From Parvivirga hydrogeniphila (lineage in GTDB: Bacteria > Actinomycetota > Coriobacteriia > Anaerosomatales > Anaerosomataceae), in contig NZ_JAMCCO010000001.1 in assembly GCF_023371205.1 (NCBI RefSeq), positions 740,662 to 804,661 on the forward strand: DNA of 64,000 nucleotides, read 5' to 3'. Positions within the stretch are counted from its first letter, which is position 1; each line of letters opens with the position of its first letter. Both the position numbers and the translations under genes were made by a program. Positions 1-8,788 of the stretch are shown piece after piece. Under the pieces are notes generated by a model that ran no database searches, had not been told where the DNA came from, and saw only the letters and a program-made list of their open reading frames with translations.

Positions 1-1
1 C

Positions 2-358
2 GTCGCAGGCGTCGACGCGCGCGACGGGAGAGTCGCTATCCAGGGCTGGCGCGAGGGGACGGAGTACGGCGTCCTCGAGCTCGTCCAGGACCTCGAGCTT
101 CTGGGCGTCAAACGGATGGCCTACACCGACATCGCGAAAGACGGCATGCAGACCGGCGTGAACTACGGAGCGTACCGCGCGCTCGTGGGTCAGACGCTCA
201 TACCCATCACCGCATCCGGGGGCGTCACAACGCTCGACGACGTCCGCGACCTGTACGCGCTCGGCCCGCAGCTCGAAGGCGTGATCATCGGGCGCGCGCT
301 GTACGAAGGGTCGCTCGATCTGGCCGAGGCCGTGCGAGCCGGCTACGGGGAGGCGTGA
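2..358 (+). CDS. hisA: HisA, phosphoribosylformimino-AICAR-P isomerase (5' truncated)
   Basis: This is the C-terminal part (about 118 residues) of the BBM-II isomerase of histidine biosynthesis, an Amadori-type isomerisation of ProFAR to PRFAR. The window edge removes the first half. The frame is open from base 2 and reads [16 protein letters not shown], which matches the phosphate-binding and active-site region of the HisA TIM barrel. It continues with [14 protein letters not shown], which carries the catalytic Asp of the second half-barrel, and with [11 protein letters not shown], a second phosphate-binding loop. It ends 4 bases before hisF, so the two are cotranscribed. HisA and HisF are paralogous barrels; the QGW signature identifies this one as HisA. 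Confidence 0.95.
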   Translation, partial: VAGVDARDGRVAIQGWREGTEYGVLELVQDLELLGVKRMAYTDIAKDGMQTGVNYGAYRALVGQTLIPITASGGVTTLDDVRDLYALGPQLEGVIIGRALYEGSLDLAEAVRAGYGEA

Positions 359-362
359 TCGC

Positions 363-1130
<768 letters not shown>

Positions 1131-1139
1131 GGAGGCAGG

Positions 1140-1622
1140 ATGCGACCGATGCGCCGCGAGGACCACCGCATGCCGCGCGAGGAGGCCGAAGCGCTCCTGC
1201 GGCGCGCTGCCGTCGTGAGGCTCGGCATCGTCGACGAGGACGGACCGTACGTGGTGCCGCTCAACTTCGGCTACGAGGCCGGACGCATCTACCTCCACGG
1301 GCCTGCGGAGGGCCGGCGCATGGACGCGATCGCACGCGATCCACGCGTGTGCTTCGAGGTGGACGAAGGCGAGGTCGTGCCGGCCGAGCGGCCGTGCGGC
1401 TACACCGCGCGGTTCTGCAGCGTCATCGGCTACGGCCGGGCACGCGTCCTCGAGACGGCCGAGGAGAAGCGCGCAGGGCTCCAGGTGCTGATGCGCCACC
1501 ACGGGGGCCCCGTGGACGGGTTCGATCCAGGGGTGCTCGACAAGACGGCGGTCGTGGAGATCGTGATTGAGTCGATGGAGGGTAAGCAGCACGACGTCGT
1601 GCGCGGGTCCGGAGGGCAGTGA
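1140..1622 (+). CDS. Pyridoxamine 5'-phosphate oxidase-like flavin split-barrel protein
   Basis: A 160-residue protein of the PNPOx-like/NimA group. These bind FMN or a similar cofactor in a split beta-barrel and reduce small molecules. Family hallmarks are the start MRREDHRM followed by an acidic helix, then [35 protein letters not shown] and VCFEVDE. The family's conserved His-Gly-like sugar/phosphate contact region is present as YLHGP. It lies inside the histidine operon, 9 bases after hisF and overlapping hisI at the stop. The substrate cannot be deduced, and the position may reflect cotranscription rather than a role in histidine synthesis. Confidence 0.8.
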   Translation: MRPMRREDHRMPREEAEALLRRAAVVRLGIVDEDGPYVVPLNFGYEAGRIYLHGPAEGRRMDAIARDPRVCFEVDEGEVVPAERPCGYTARFCSVIGYGRARVLETAEEKRAGLQVLMRHHGGPVDGFDPGVLDKTAVVEIVIESMEGKQHDVVRGSGGQ

Positions 1623-1623
1623 G

Positions 1624-1995
1624 ATGGAGTTCGGCGAGCTTGTATTCGACGAGCGCGGCCTGATCCCCGCGGTCGTCCAGCAGCACGACACCGGCGAGGT
1701 CCTCATGGTGGCGTGGATGGACGCCGAGGCGCTCAGGCGCACGCTTGCAAGCGGCACGACCTGGTTCTGGAGCCGGTCGCGGCAGGAGCACTGGCACAAG
1801 GGCGAGACCTCGGGGAACGTGCAGCGCGTGCTCGAGGTGCGCTACGACTGCGACGGCGACACGCTGCTCGTGCTCGTCGACCAGACCGGAGCAGCGTGCC
1901 ACACCGGTGCCCGCTCGTGCTTCTTCCGGACGCTTGCGACCGTGAGCGGCACGGACGAGGCGGCCGGATCCGACGAGGGGCTGCCGCTTTCGTGA
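1624..1995 (+). CDS. hisI: HisI, phosphoribosyl-AMP cyclohydrolase
   Basis: Opens the purine ring of phosphoribosyl-AMP in the third step of histidine synthesis. The 123-residue product contains [13 protein letters not shown], the [19 protein letters not shown] signature, the metal-binding YDCDGD motif (Cys and two Asp) and [11 protein letters not shown] with the other zinc cysteines. ATG 1624 follows the upstream stop at 1620-1622 almost directly, which implies translational coupling. It is a stand-alone HisI; HisE is a separate gene just downstream instead of a fused HisIE. Confidence 0.97.
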   Translation: MEFGELVFDERGLIPAVVQQHDTGEVLMVAWMDAEALRRTLASGTTWFWSRSRQEHWHKGETSGNVQRVLEVRYDCDGDTLLVLVDQTGAACHTGARSCFFRTLATVSGTDEAAGSDEGLPLS

Positions 1996-2009
1996 CGAAG
2001 GGACGCGCG

Positions 2010-2339
2010 ATGCCAGACAAAGGAACCGAAGCGATCGCAGGCGATACGGACGCTCGCATCGGCGCGGTGCTCGAGGAGCTGTTCGCAGTGCTCGAAGAGC
2101 GCAAGCGCACGATGCCCCAGGGCAGCTACACGGCCGCGCTGCTCGCCGGTCCGCAAGACAAGCTGCTCAAGAAGATCGGCGAGGAGGCGAGCGAGGTCAT
2201 CATCTCAGCGCGCGACCGGGACAGCGCCCAGCTGCGGTACGAGATCGGCGACCTCGTCTACCACCTGCTCGTCGTGATGGTGCGCGAGGGGCTTACGCTC
2301 GAGGACCTCGCGCGCGAGCTCGCTTCGAGAAGGAAGTAG
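2010..2339 (+). CDS. hisE: HisE, phosphoribosyl-ATP pyrophosphatase
   Basis: A 109-residue all-alpha MazG-like pyrophosphohydrolase that removes PPi from phosphoribosyl-ATP in the second step of histidine synthesis. Typical motifs are SYTAALLAGPQDKLLKKIGEEASEV, which includes the EExxE metal-binding helix, and YEIGDLVYHLLVVM with the second acidic pair (E..D). ATG 2010 was chosen because it is preceded by GAAGGGACG and the alignable region begins shortly after. The longer open frame upstream is only the alternative reading of hisI. It ends the visible histidine cluster. Confidence 0.95.
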   Translation: MPDKGTEAIAGDTDARIGAVLEELFAVLEERKRTMPQGSYTAALLAGPQDKLLKKIGEEASEVIISARDRDSAQLRYEIGDLVYHLLVVMVREGLTLEDLARELASRRK

Positions 2340-2346
2340 CGGGTCG

Positions 2347-4038
2347 ATGGCCGGTTCGCGCTCCGGCATGACCGAGGTGACGCTCCCGCCGGGGGTGCGG
2401 AGCGACCGCCTCGAGACGCTGCAGGCGCGCGTAGCGGGCAACCGCTGGAAGTTCGTCGCCTTCACGGTCGCGTACGTCGTGGCCGTGGCAGGCTCGATCT
2501 CGTCGGCGGTCCTTCTGCTCGTCATCCTCATGCCGCTCATCACGCAAAGCGTGGGGGTCGCGTGCGCTGTGCTGAGGGTGTTCCCGCTCATCGCGAAAGT
2601 CACAGTGGCTGCGAGCGTGCTCGCCGTGAGCGTGTGGGCGGGTGCGTCCCTGGTGAGGTCGGAGCGCACGATCCTCGCGCGGTTGGGCGCGCAGCTGCCG
2701 CGACCGGGGACGCTCGAAGTCACCCGCAGCGCGCTCAAGGACATGAGCCTCGCCGCCGGGTTCGAGCACTCCCCGCCGCTTCACCTCATCGACACCGACC
2801 GGGTGAACGCGTTCGTCGTCGGCAGGACGCCTGCGCGCGTCGTCGTGGGCGTGACGCGCGGCTTCGCGGAGGGCCTGTCTCGCGACGACCAGCGCGCGGT
2901 GTTCGCGAACCTCATGGCGCGGGTGCTCTCGGGCGACACGCTGTGGGCGACGGCCGTCTCTGCGCTCGCGGGCCCGGTGTGGGCGCTCAGAGACGCGGAC
3001 CTGCGCACGCCGCGCACGCTCGGTGTGGGCGATGACGGCGAGCAGATGAGCGCCACGAAGGCTGCGGTCGCGGCGCGGGAGGTCGGCCCGCCGCTGCTGG
3101 GCTGGTGGATCTTCCAGACGTTCGTCGTCGTGGTGACCGAGGTGCTGGCGTATTGGCACCAGGAGCTCGCGTGGCGTGCGGCCGAGAAGGCGGACGCCGA
3201 GGGGATGCTGCTCTTGCGCGACCCGCAGGAGATGCTGACGGCCCTCGAAGACGTCCTGGCGCGCAACAACCACGTCCCGAGTGCGGGAGACGCGTACTCG
3301 CAGCTCTTCTACTGCTGGTCCGGGTTCGGCTTCGCGCCCGAGAACGATCCGGAGGCCAGGCGCGTCGCGAGGCTCCGCGAGGTGTTGGGAGCGGAAGGCC
3401 TCGCCGTGCTGCCGCGCCCGAACGTGCCTGGCTGGCCGCAGGCGCCTCGTCTCGCGGAGACGTCCGCGGGCGCTCCCGCCGTCCTCGAAGCGCCCGTCGA
3501 AACGCAGGTCGAGCGCGGCCCTGACGGCACGCGGCTGCTGGCAGGGGCCGCGCTCGTGACCGCTGCCGTGCTGGACATCGCGCTCGTGGCATGGCGTTCG
3601 GGCGAGACGCGAGCGGCTGGCATCGCTGCGGCGGTTGCAGCAGCGGTGGCCGCAGGCGGGGCGTTCGTCGGCGTCCGGCTCGTCACCGCGCAGGGGTCTG
3701 GCGGCCGACAGGGCCGCGCGACGGCCGCCGTCGCGTTCGCGGTGCTGCTCGCGTGCACGCTCGGCGCCGGGATCGTGCTCGCACCGGTGTGGCTCGTCGC
3801 GACGCTCGCAGGCGTGGCGAGCGGCGAGGAGATATCGCGGGAGGAGTGGCGGCGCCGGTTCGTGCGCCGCTACGATGAGACGATGGCAGAGCGGCCGATC
3901 GCGCCTCACGCGGAGGCGCCTGCTGCGGCGCCTGCTGCGCCCGAGGCCCGCATCTCGGTGACGTGCCGCGCGTGCGGCGCGAGCAACGCGCCGGCGAACC
4001 GCCGGTGCACAGTGTGCGGGAGGAAGCTCAAGCCGTGA
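2347..4038 (+). CDS. M48-like (HtpX fold) membrane protein lacking HExxH, with C-terminal zinc ribbon
   Basis: A 563-residue protein. Two hydrophobic segments (about 35-65 and 70-102) come first. They are followed by a stretch that tracks M48 peptidases closely: PPLHLIDTDRVNAFVVGRTP (143-162), GVTRGFAEGLSRDDQRAVFA, then NLMAR (188-192) exactly where the zinc-binding HExxH should be. The downstream GDTLWATAVSALAG and the E-x-x-AD element (AAEKADAEG) are kept. Further hydrophobic segments lie at about 395-480. The C-terminus is a CxxC...CxxC zinc ribbon (CRACGAS...CTVCGRKLKP). Both histidines and the glutamate are gone, so protease activity is not expected. The stop overlaps the next start (GTGA), which links it to the propeller gene. 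Confidence 0.75.
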   Translation: MAGSRSGMTEVTLPPGVRSDRLETLQARVAGNRWKFVAFTVAYVVAVAGSISSAVLLLVILMPLITQSVGVACAVLRVFPLIAKVTVAASVLAVSVWAGASLVRSERTILARLGAQLPRPGTLEVTRSALKDMSLAAGFEHSPPLHLIDTDRVNAFVVGRTPARVVVGVTRGFAEGLSRDDQRAVFANLMARVLSGDTLWATAVSALAGPVWALRDADLRTPRTLGVGDDGEQMSATKAAVAAREVGPPLLGWWIFQTFVVVVTEVLAYWHQELAWRAAEKADAEGMLLLRDPQEMLTALEDVLARNNHVPSAGDAYSQLFYCWSGFGFAPENDPEARRVARLREVLGAEGLAVLPRPNVPGWPQAPRLAETSAGAPAVLEAPVETQVERGPDGTRLLAGAALVTAAVLDIALVAWRSGETRAAGIAAAVAAAVAAGGAFVGVRLVTAQGSGGRQGRATAAVAFAVLLACTLGAGIVLAPVWLVATLAGVASGEEISREEWRRRFVRRYDETMAERPIAPHAEAPAAAPAAPEARISVTCRACGASNAPANRRCTVCGRKLKP

Positions 4039-5684
4039 GACGTTCGCCCATCTGGCTCCGGTTGGTCGCCGGGCTCGCGCTGTTTGCGCTTGCAGCGGGC
4101 GTGGCCCTGGGGGTCTGGCACGCGCGCGCCTCAGCGCCCCCGCTGGTGCGGCCGGCGACGCCCGTCCCCTCGGTGCTGCCGACGCTGACGGTCGAGCTGC
4201 CGAAGCCGATGCAGGCCGACCCGGACGCGGACGGCATCAAGATCGCGACGTTCCTCGGCAACGACAGCCGGTCGTTCTACGGCGTGGGGCCGGTGCCGGA
4301 GCGGCTCGACGTCGTGTGGAAGGCGCGGATCGGCGGGGGAACGACCGGCGGCACGGGCAAGCGTTCGGCCGAAGCGAGCGCGTCTGGCGGCATGGTGACC
4401 TGGTACGGCACGGGATGGACCGGCCAGCCCGCGCTCGTGCGCGAGAACGGCCGGCTGTACCTCCTGGTCGGCGGGTTCGACCACGGTCTTCGCAAGATCG
4501 ACGCCGAGACGGGCCGCACGGTGTGGCGGTACGAGTACGACGACGTCATCAAGGGCTCGCCCGCCGTCATCGCTGATCCCGCGGCTCCCGACGACCCGTC
4601 CCGGTACCTCGTCATGACCGGTTCGCGCCGCGGCTTCCCGCAAAGCATCACCGCTGCGGACATCGCCCCGTTCCGCGGCGTGTGGTACGCCACCGGGAAG
4701 GAGGCGTGGCGCCTGCCGGTCCCGCACACGCGCAGCTACAGCCGGGACGCCGACGGGAGCGCGCTCGTGCTCGGTTCGCATGCGATTGTGGGGGTCGAGT
4801 CCGGCCACGTGTACCGCATCGATCCGTTCGCGACGGAGCCGTGGCGCGGGCATCGGTCGCCGCGCGTCCTTCGCCAGGCTTTGCTGCTGGGCGACAAGCG
4901 GTCTAAGAGCCACGGCGGGAACCTCGTGCTCGAAAGCTCGCCGGTGCTGCTTGGTGACCGCGTGTACGTGGCCTCCGGAGCCGGGCACGTCTACGGGCTG
5001 GACGCAGAGACGCTTGCGGTGGAGTGGGACTTCTACATCGGATCGGACCTTGACGGTACGGTCGTGGCGACCGACGACCAGAAGCTCCTGGTCCCCGTCG
5101 AGAAGCAGTACATCCGCGGCCACGGCGGCGTGCTCATGCTCGATCCGAGCAAGCCTCCCGAAGATGCCGTCGTGTGGTTCTTCCCGACGGGCGACCGCGC
5201 ATTTGCCGATTGGCAGGGCGGCGTCATCGGGTCGTGCTCGGTGAACGACGCGTACGACCCCGACGGCACGCGGCCCCGCCTCGCCGCGTTCTCCGCCATC
5301 GACGGCCACCTGTACGTCGTCGCGCGTGACGAGACGGCCACCGAGACCGTCGCCGGGCCGAATGGCGAGCGCGGGCTGGCGACGCCGGTGCTCGTCTACA
5401 AGGACTACATCGGCGGTGCGATCTCGACCCCGATCATCGTCGACGACCACATCGTCGCTGCCGGGTACGGCAATACCGTGAACGTCTACCGCATCTCGTA
5501 CGGGTCGCCGGACGCTGGCGGCGTGACGGCCGCTGCCCGTTCCGGCGAGCGAGCGAGCGTGCGCGTCGAGCGCGTGGCCCGCTTCACGGGCGGCGGCACC
5601 TACGAGTCCACGCCGATCGTCTGGCAAGGCCGCATCTACATCGGTTCGCGCGACGGGTACTTCTACTGCCTGGGCGAGCGGTGA
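4035..5684 (+). CDS. Membrane-anchored PQQ-type beta-propeller protein
   Basis: A 549-residue protein that begins RRSPIWLRLVAGLALFALAAG, an uncleaved anchor or signal segment, followed by a Pro-rich linker (to about residue 50). The body has repeated PQQ-like blades, e.g. GRLYLLVGGFDHGLRKIDAE, GRTVWRYEYDD, DRVYVASGAGHVYGLDAE, LAVEWDFYIGSDLDG and a final GRIYIGSRDGYFYCLGE. A scaffold or solute-sensing role outside the membrane is usual for such propellers; nothing here identifies a cofactor. GTG 4035 overlaps the stop of the M48-like gene, so the two are coexpressed and may act together at the cell surface (inference). The longer upstream frame is the shadow of the M48-like gene. Confidence 0.8.
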   Translation: MRRSPIWLRLVAGLALFALAAGVALGVWHARASAPPLVRPATPVPSVLPTLTVELPKPMQADPDADGIKIATFLGNDSRSFYGVGPVPERLDVVWKARIGGGTTGGTGKRSAEASASGGMVTWYGTGWTGQPALVRENGRLYLLVGGFDHGLRKIDAETGRTVWRYEYDDVIKGSPAVIADPAAPDDPSRYLVMTGSRRGFPQSITAADIAPFRGVWYATGKEAWRLPVPHTRSYSRDADGSALVLGSHAIVGVESGHVYRIDPFATEPWRGHRSPRVLRQALLLGDKRSKSHGGNLVLESSPVLLGDRVYVASGAGHVYGLDAETLAVEWDFYIGSDLDGTVVATDDQKLLVPVEKQYIRGHGGVLMLDPSKPPEDAVVWFFPTGDRAFADWQGGVIGSCSVNDAYDPDGTRPRLAAFSAIDGHLYVVARDETATETVAGPNGERGLATPVLVYKDYIGGAISTPIIVDDHIVAAGYGNTVNVYRISYGSPDAGGVTAAARSGERASVRVERVARFTGGGTYESTPIVWQGRIYIGSRDGYFYCLGER

Positions 5685-5722
5685 GCCCCTCGATCTCGTG
5701 AGCGAGACCAAGCGGGGTGCGA

Positions 5723-5751
5723 TTGCCGCCCCGTGCTCTGAGCGGTAAACT
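5723..5751 (+). promoter_or_regulatory. Probable sigma70-type promoter for the M42 peptidase gene
   Basis: TTGCCG (5723-5728) and TAAACT (5746-5751) are separated by exactly 17 bases, 36 bases before the start codon. The two small stems just upstream (TCTCG-TGAG-CGAGA near 5693-5706 and CGGGG...CCCCG near 5712-5732) could mark the end of the preceding transcript. Confidence 0.6.
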
Positions 5752-5786
5752 GACTAGTTCCGTGCATCGATCGAGGAGGATTCCGT

Positions 5787-6848
5787 ATGAACCCCGAGTC
5801 GCTCGCCTTCCTTCGAGAACTTGTCGAGGCTCCGTCGCCGTCCGGCTACGAGCAGCCGGCCGCTGCCGTCTTCCGTGAGCACGTCCGTCCGTTCGCGGAC
5901 GAGGTGACGACCGACGTCATGGGCTCCGTGCACGCGCTGCTGCGCGGGAGCTCTGGCGCTCCGTCGGTGATGCTCGCGGGCCACATCGACGAGATCGGCT
6001 TCATGGTCACGTACATCACCGACGACGGGTTCTGCGCGTTCGCGCCGATCGGCGGCCATGATCCGCAGATCCTGCCCGGAGCGCGCGTCGTGGTGCACAC
6101 CGCCGGAGGCCCGCTCCTGGGCGTGCTCGGCCGTCTGCCCATCCACCTCCTTGAAGAGGAGGAGCGCAAGCAGGTCGTCAAGATGCACAAGATGTTCATC
6201 GACCTCGGCCTGCCCGGCGAGGACGTGAAGAAGCGCGTGCGGATCGGCGACCCGGTGACCTACGCCGTGGGCATGGAGCTCTTCGGCGAGGGCATGGCGG
6301 TGTCGCGCGCGTTCGACGACAAGATGGGCGCATGGGTCGCGGCCGAGACGCTGCGCCTCGTGAAGGAGGCCGGCGGCGCGAAGGGCGATCTCGTCGCGGC
6401 CGCCACCGTTCAGGAGGAGATCGGGCTTCGGGGCGGCGCCACCTCGGCGTACAGCGTCGATCCGGCGATCGGCATCGCGATCGAAGTGACGCACGCCACC
6501 GACTACCTCGACGTGGACAAGCGCAAGCACGGCGAGGTGAAGTGCGGCGGCGGCCCGGTGATCTCGCGCGGCCCGAACATCAACCCGCGCGTGTTCGAGC
6601 TGCTGTGCGAAGCGGCCGAGGCCGAAGGCATCCCGTACCAGATCGAGGGCGCGCCGCGGGGCACCGGCACGGACGCGAACGTCATCCAGCTCACCAAGGG
6701 CGGCAAGGCGGCCGCGCTCGTAAGCGTGCCGCTGCGCTACATGCACACGCCCACCGAGGTCCTGGCCCTCGCGGACGTCGAGAACGCCGCGAAGCTCATG
6801 GCGGCGTTCGTCCTGCGCCTCGAGCCCGGCGTGGACTTCACCCCCTAG
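5787..6848 (+). CDS. M42 family metallo-aminopeptidase
   Basis: A 353-residue cytosolic di-metal aminopeptidase of the M42 (TET/FrvX/YsdC) family, which usually forms dodecameric shells that trim peptides. Visible landmarks are the metal His and bridging Asp region AGHIDEIGFMV, RAFDDKMGAWVA with a metal Asp, the catalytic Glu pair in TVQEEIGLRGG, AIEVTHATD with a metal Asp, and the last metal His in RYMHTPTEV. All expected ligands are present, so it should be active. A strong GAGGAGG lies 9 bases before the ATG. smpB follows after 12 bases, so it probably shares the promoter at 5723. Confidence 0.93.
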   Translation: MNPESLAFLRELVEAPSPSGYEQPAAAVFREHVRPFADEVTTDVMGSVHALLRGSSGAPSVMLAGHIDEIGFMVTYITDDGFCAFAPIGGHDPQILPGARVVVHTAGGPLLGVLGRLPIHLLEEEERKQVVKMHKMFIDLGLPGEDVKKRVRIGDPVTYAVGMELFGEGMAVSRAFDDKMGAWVAAETLRLVKEAGGAKGDLVAAATVQEEIGLRGGATSAYSVDPAIGIAIEVTHATDYLDVDKRKHGEVKCGGGPVISRGPNINPRVFELLCEAAEAEGIPYQIEGAPRGTGTDANVIQLTKGGKAAALVSVPLRYMHTPTEVLALADVENAAKLMAAFVLRLEPGVDFTP

Positions 6849-6860
6849 GGAGCGTCAGGG

Positions 6861-7331
6861 ATGCCGCGTGAGGAACGGACGATAGCCACCAACAAGAAGG
6901 CCTTCCACGACTACACGATCGAGGAGACTTTCGAGGCTGGCATCGCGCTCACGGGCACCGAGGTGAAGTCGCTTCGGGAGAACCGGGCGAGCCTGCGCGA
7001 CTCGTTCGCCACCGTGCGCAACGGCGAGGTGTGGCTGCACAACGTCCACATCGCGCCGTACAGCCACGGCAACCGCAGCAACGTCGACCCCGACCGCACG
7101 CGGAAGCTGCTGTTGCACAAGAACGAGATCCGCTACCTCATCGGCAAGACGAAGGAGAAAGGGCTCACGCTCGTCCCACTGAGGCTCTACTTCTCGCCTG
7201 CTGGTCGCGTGAAGGTCGAGCTCGGGCTCGCGCGGGGCAAGAAGCTCTTCGACAAGCGGGAGGCCATCGCGGAGCGCGAGCACAAGCGCGAGGTCGAGCG
7301 AGCGCTCAAAGACCGCACGCTTGGGCGATAG
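6861..7331 (+). CDS. smpB: SmpB, tmRNA-binding protein
   Basis: A 156-residue OB-fold protein that carries tmRNA into stalled ribosomes for trans-translation. Motifs are [38 protein letters not shown], the RNA-contacting HIAPYSHGN, and the basic C-terminal tail [21 protein letters not shown]. The length is normal. The tmRNA gene lies 52 bases downstream, and the -35 element of its promoter overlaps the last codons of this gene, so factor and RNA are physically paired. Confidence 0.98.
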   Translation: MPREERTIATNKKAFHDYTIEETFEAGIALTGTEVKSLRENRASLRDSFATVRNGEVWLHNVHIAPYSHGNRSNVDPDRTRKLLLHKNEIRYLIGKTKEKGLTLVPLRLYFSPAGRVKVELGLARGKKLFDKREAIAEREHKREVERALKDRTLGR

Positions 7332-7349
7332 GCATCTGCGGGGTATACT
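7321..7349 (+). promoter_or_regulatory. Promoter of ssrA (tmRNA)
   Basis: TTGGGC (7321-7326), a 17-base spacer and TATACT (7344-7349). Transcription would begin near 7356, about 28 bases before the mature tmRNA 5' end, leaving a short leader for RNase P removal. Confidence 0.7.
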
Positions 7350-7383
7350 AAGCGTGCGATGCACGTTGACATGCGTCGGATCC

Positions 7384-7734
7384 GGGGGCGACTGGATTCG
7401 ACACGATAGGTCTGAGGGAAGAAGCAGGCCGAGGTCTCCTCGCCTCGTTAAACAGGGGTGCCGACGCTCAAGCGTCAACTCTGATCTTGCTCTCGCTGCC
7501 TGATAGCGCAGCGACGCCGACCCGGTGAGCGTCCCCGTCACCGGTAAGGCGCCACGCAAGGGGACTGCCGCAGCGGCAACAGGCGGGAACGCCGCTGCGA
7601 AAGACGCTGACCGCCAGGGCGTCTGGACGCGGGTCACCGGTGTCCCAGACGCTGACGACAACGGGTGACTGAGCCTGGAGATGCTTCCCAGGGGTCTATC
7701 GTGGACCGGAGTTCGATTCTCCGCGCCTCCACCA
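7384..7734 (+). ncRNA. ssrA: tmRNA (transfer-messenger RNA)
   Basis: One-piece tmRNA, 351 bases. The 5' end GGGGGCGACTGGATTCGAC is diagnostic. Its first seven bases pair with CGCCTCC at 7724-7730 (one G-U pair), followed by A and an encoded CCA. The T-loop region GGAGTTCGATTCTCC is next to it. The tag reading frame ends at TGA near 7501-7503 with ...SVNSDLALAA, the usual hydrophobic LALAA/ALAA degradation signal; the resume codon cannot be fixed by eye (a GGG or TGC near 7456-7461 is plausible). The GC-rich pseudoknot section fills 7505-7680. Confidence 0.97.
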
Positions 7735-7745
7735 GCACTTCGTCA

Positions 7746-7777
7746 CGCCCGTCGCTCCGTGCGGCGGGCGTCTGTGT
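7746..7777 (+). terminator. Terminator after tmRNA
   Basis: A 10-bp stem CGCCCGTCGC / GCGGCGGGCG (one G-U) with loop TCCGT, followed by TCTGTGT, 12 bases after the encoded CCA. The T-rich tail is weak but the position is right. Confidence 0.6.
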
Positions 7778-7838
7778 ACGCCGACCTGTCTGTCGGTCCG
7801 CGCGCGAGCCGGAAGCGAACACCATCGCGGGAGGGCCC

Positions 7839-8363
7839 ATGCTCGATGACGGGATCCGTCCGAAGCGCATCGTCGTGAACGACCTCATGCAGCAGGGCTA
7901 TGAGTACGTGCTGGTCGAGCCTGCTGGGATGAACTTCGACCCGAGGTTCAGACCGGAGCTCGCCCCGAGCGAGATGCTCCACCTCGGGGTGTTCGGTGGC
8001 AAGTACATGACCGACTGCCGTGACGAGTTCCCGGACGAGTGGTTCGACGACGCCAAGCTCTGCCACGAGCGGCACGTGCCCGAGCTCAACTTCTTCGGCG
8101 TGAACGCAAGCCTGCCGCTGTCCGAGTGGCGGCGCAGAGGCTGGATACACCCGGACGACCCTCGGGGCTGGTTCCAGTGGTATTGCAGGTACTGGATGGG
8201 CCGAAGGATGCCAGGCGAGGACGACCGGCAGATCAAGCGCTGGATCGCGTTCCGCCGGCATGCCGCCCAGGTGCAGGCCCACTGCCTGCCAGGCGACTGG
8301 GACTGCAGGCGCAAGCAGCGCCAGGCTCTCATGAACTGGGCGTACGACTCACGGCGCATCTAG
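7839..8363 (+). CDS. Conserved uncharacterised protein rich in Trp/Tyr
   Basis: A 174-residue soluble protein with no signal peptide or membrane segment and no function I can name. It is distinctive: PRFRPELAPSEMLHLGVFGGKYM, DCRDEFPDEWF, PLSEWRRRGWIHPDDPRGWFQWYC, GRRMPGEDDRQIKRW and a C-terminus CRRKQRQALMNWAYDSRRI. The aromatic/basic core resembles a conserved family seen in many bacteria, usually annotated only as hypothetical. ATG 7839 has GGGAGGG at 7829-7835 just upstream. The gene starts about 60 bases after the tmRNA terminator and is probably its own transcription unit. Confidence 0.7.
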   Translation: MLDDGIRPKRIVVNDLMQQGYEYVLVEPAGMNFDPRFRPELAPSEMLHLGVFGGKYMTDCRDEFPDEWFDDAKLCHERHVPELNFFGVNASLPLSEWRRRGWIHPDDPRGWFQWYCRYWMGRRMPGEDDRQIKRWIAFRRHAAQVQAHCLPGDWDCRRKQRQALMNWAYDSRRI

Positions 8364-8411
8364 CCGTTGTCGCGGCCTTCGGGCCTGCGGGTGTGCGATA
8401 CTTGTGCGCTG

Positions 8412-8786
8412 ATGGCCGGTGACACTGTATACGGATTCTCTCGCGACGCGTGGCGTGCTGCTGTCGAGCAGGCGAGCGCCCACCTCGTCTCTCTCGCGCG
8501 CGCACGCGCGACGACGACGTACTCCGGGCTGTGCAGCGCCGTCACGGCGGTCGACATCAAGCCGTACTCCTTCGCGATGATGGCGCTTCTGAACCAGGTA
8601 TGCGCGGAGGCAGACCGCGCACACGGCGTGATGCTCGCCTCGCTCGTCACCCGCAAGGACACCGGTCTGCCTGGAGACGGCTACTTCGCCTTCGCTGAGA
8701 CGCTGGGTCGCGACGTCGCCGACAGGCGCGCGTTCTGGGAAGCTGAAGTAGAGCGCATCTACGCGGCGTTCGCTGGTAAGGAGTAG
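8412..8786 (+). CDS. Uncharacterised small protein
   Basis: A 124-residue soluble alpha/beta-looking protein. It begins AGDTVYGFSRDAWRAAVEQA and contains YSGLCSAVTAVDIKPYSF and LASLVTRKDTGLPGDGYFAFAE. The last element (x-x-K-x-T-G-x-P-G-x-G-F/Y-F) recurs in small bacterial proteins of unknown role. No catalytic motif is certain. ATG 8412 is the most likely start, since the upstream in-frame codons to 8367 lack a ribosome site. It ends only 2 bases before the next gene, so it is cotranscribed with the membrane protein downstream. Confidence 0.6.
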   Translation: MAGDTVYGFSRDAWRAAVEQASAHLVSLARARATTTYSGLCSAVTAVDIKPYSFAMMALLNQVCAEADRAHGVMLASLVTRKDTGLPGDGYFAFAETLGRDVADRRAFWEAEVERIYAAFAGKE

Positions 8787-8788
8787 CC

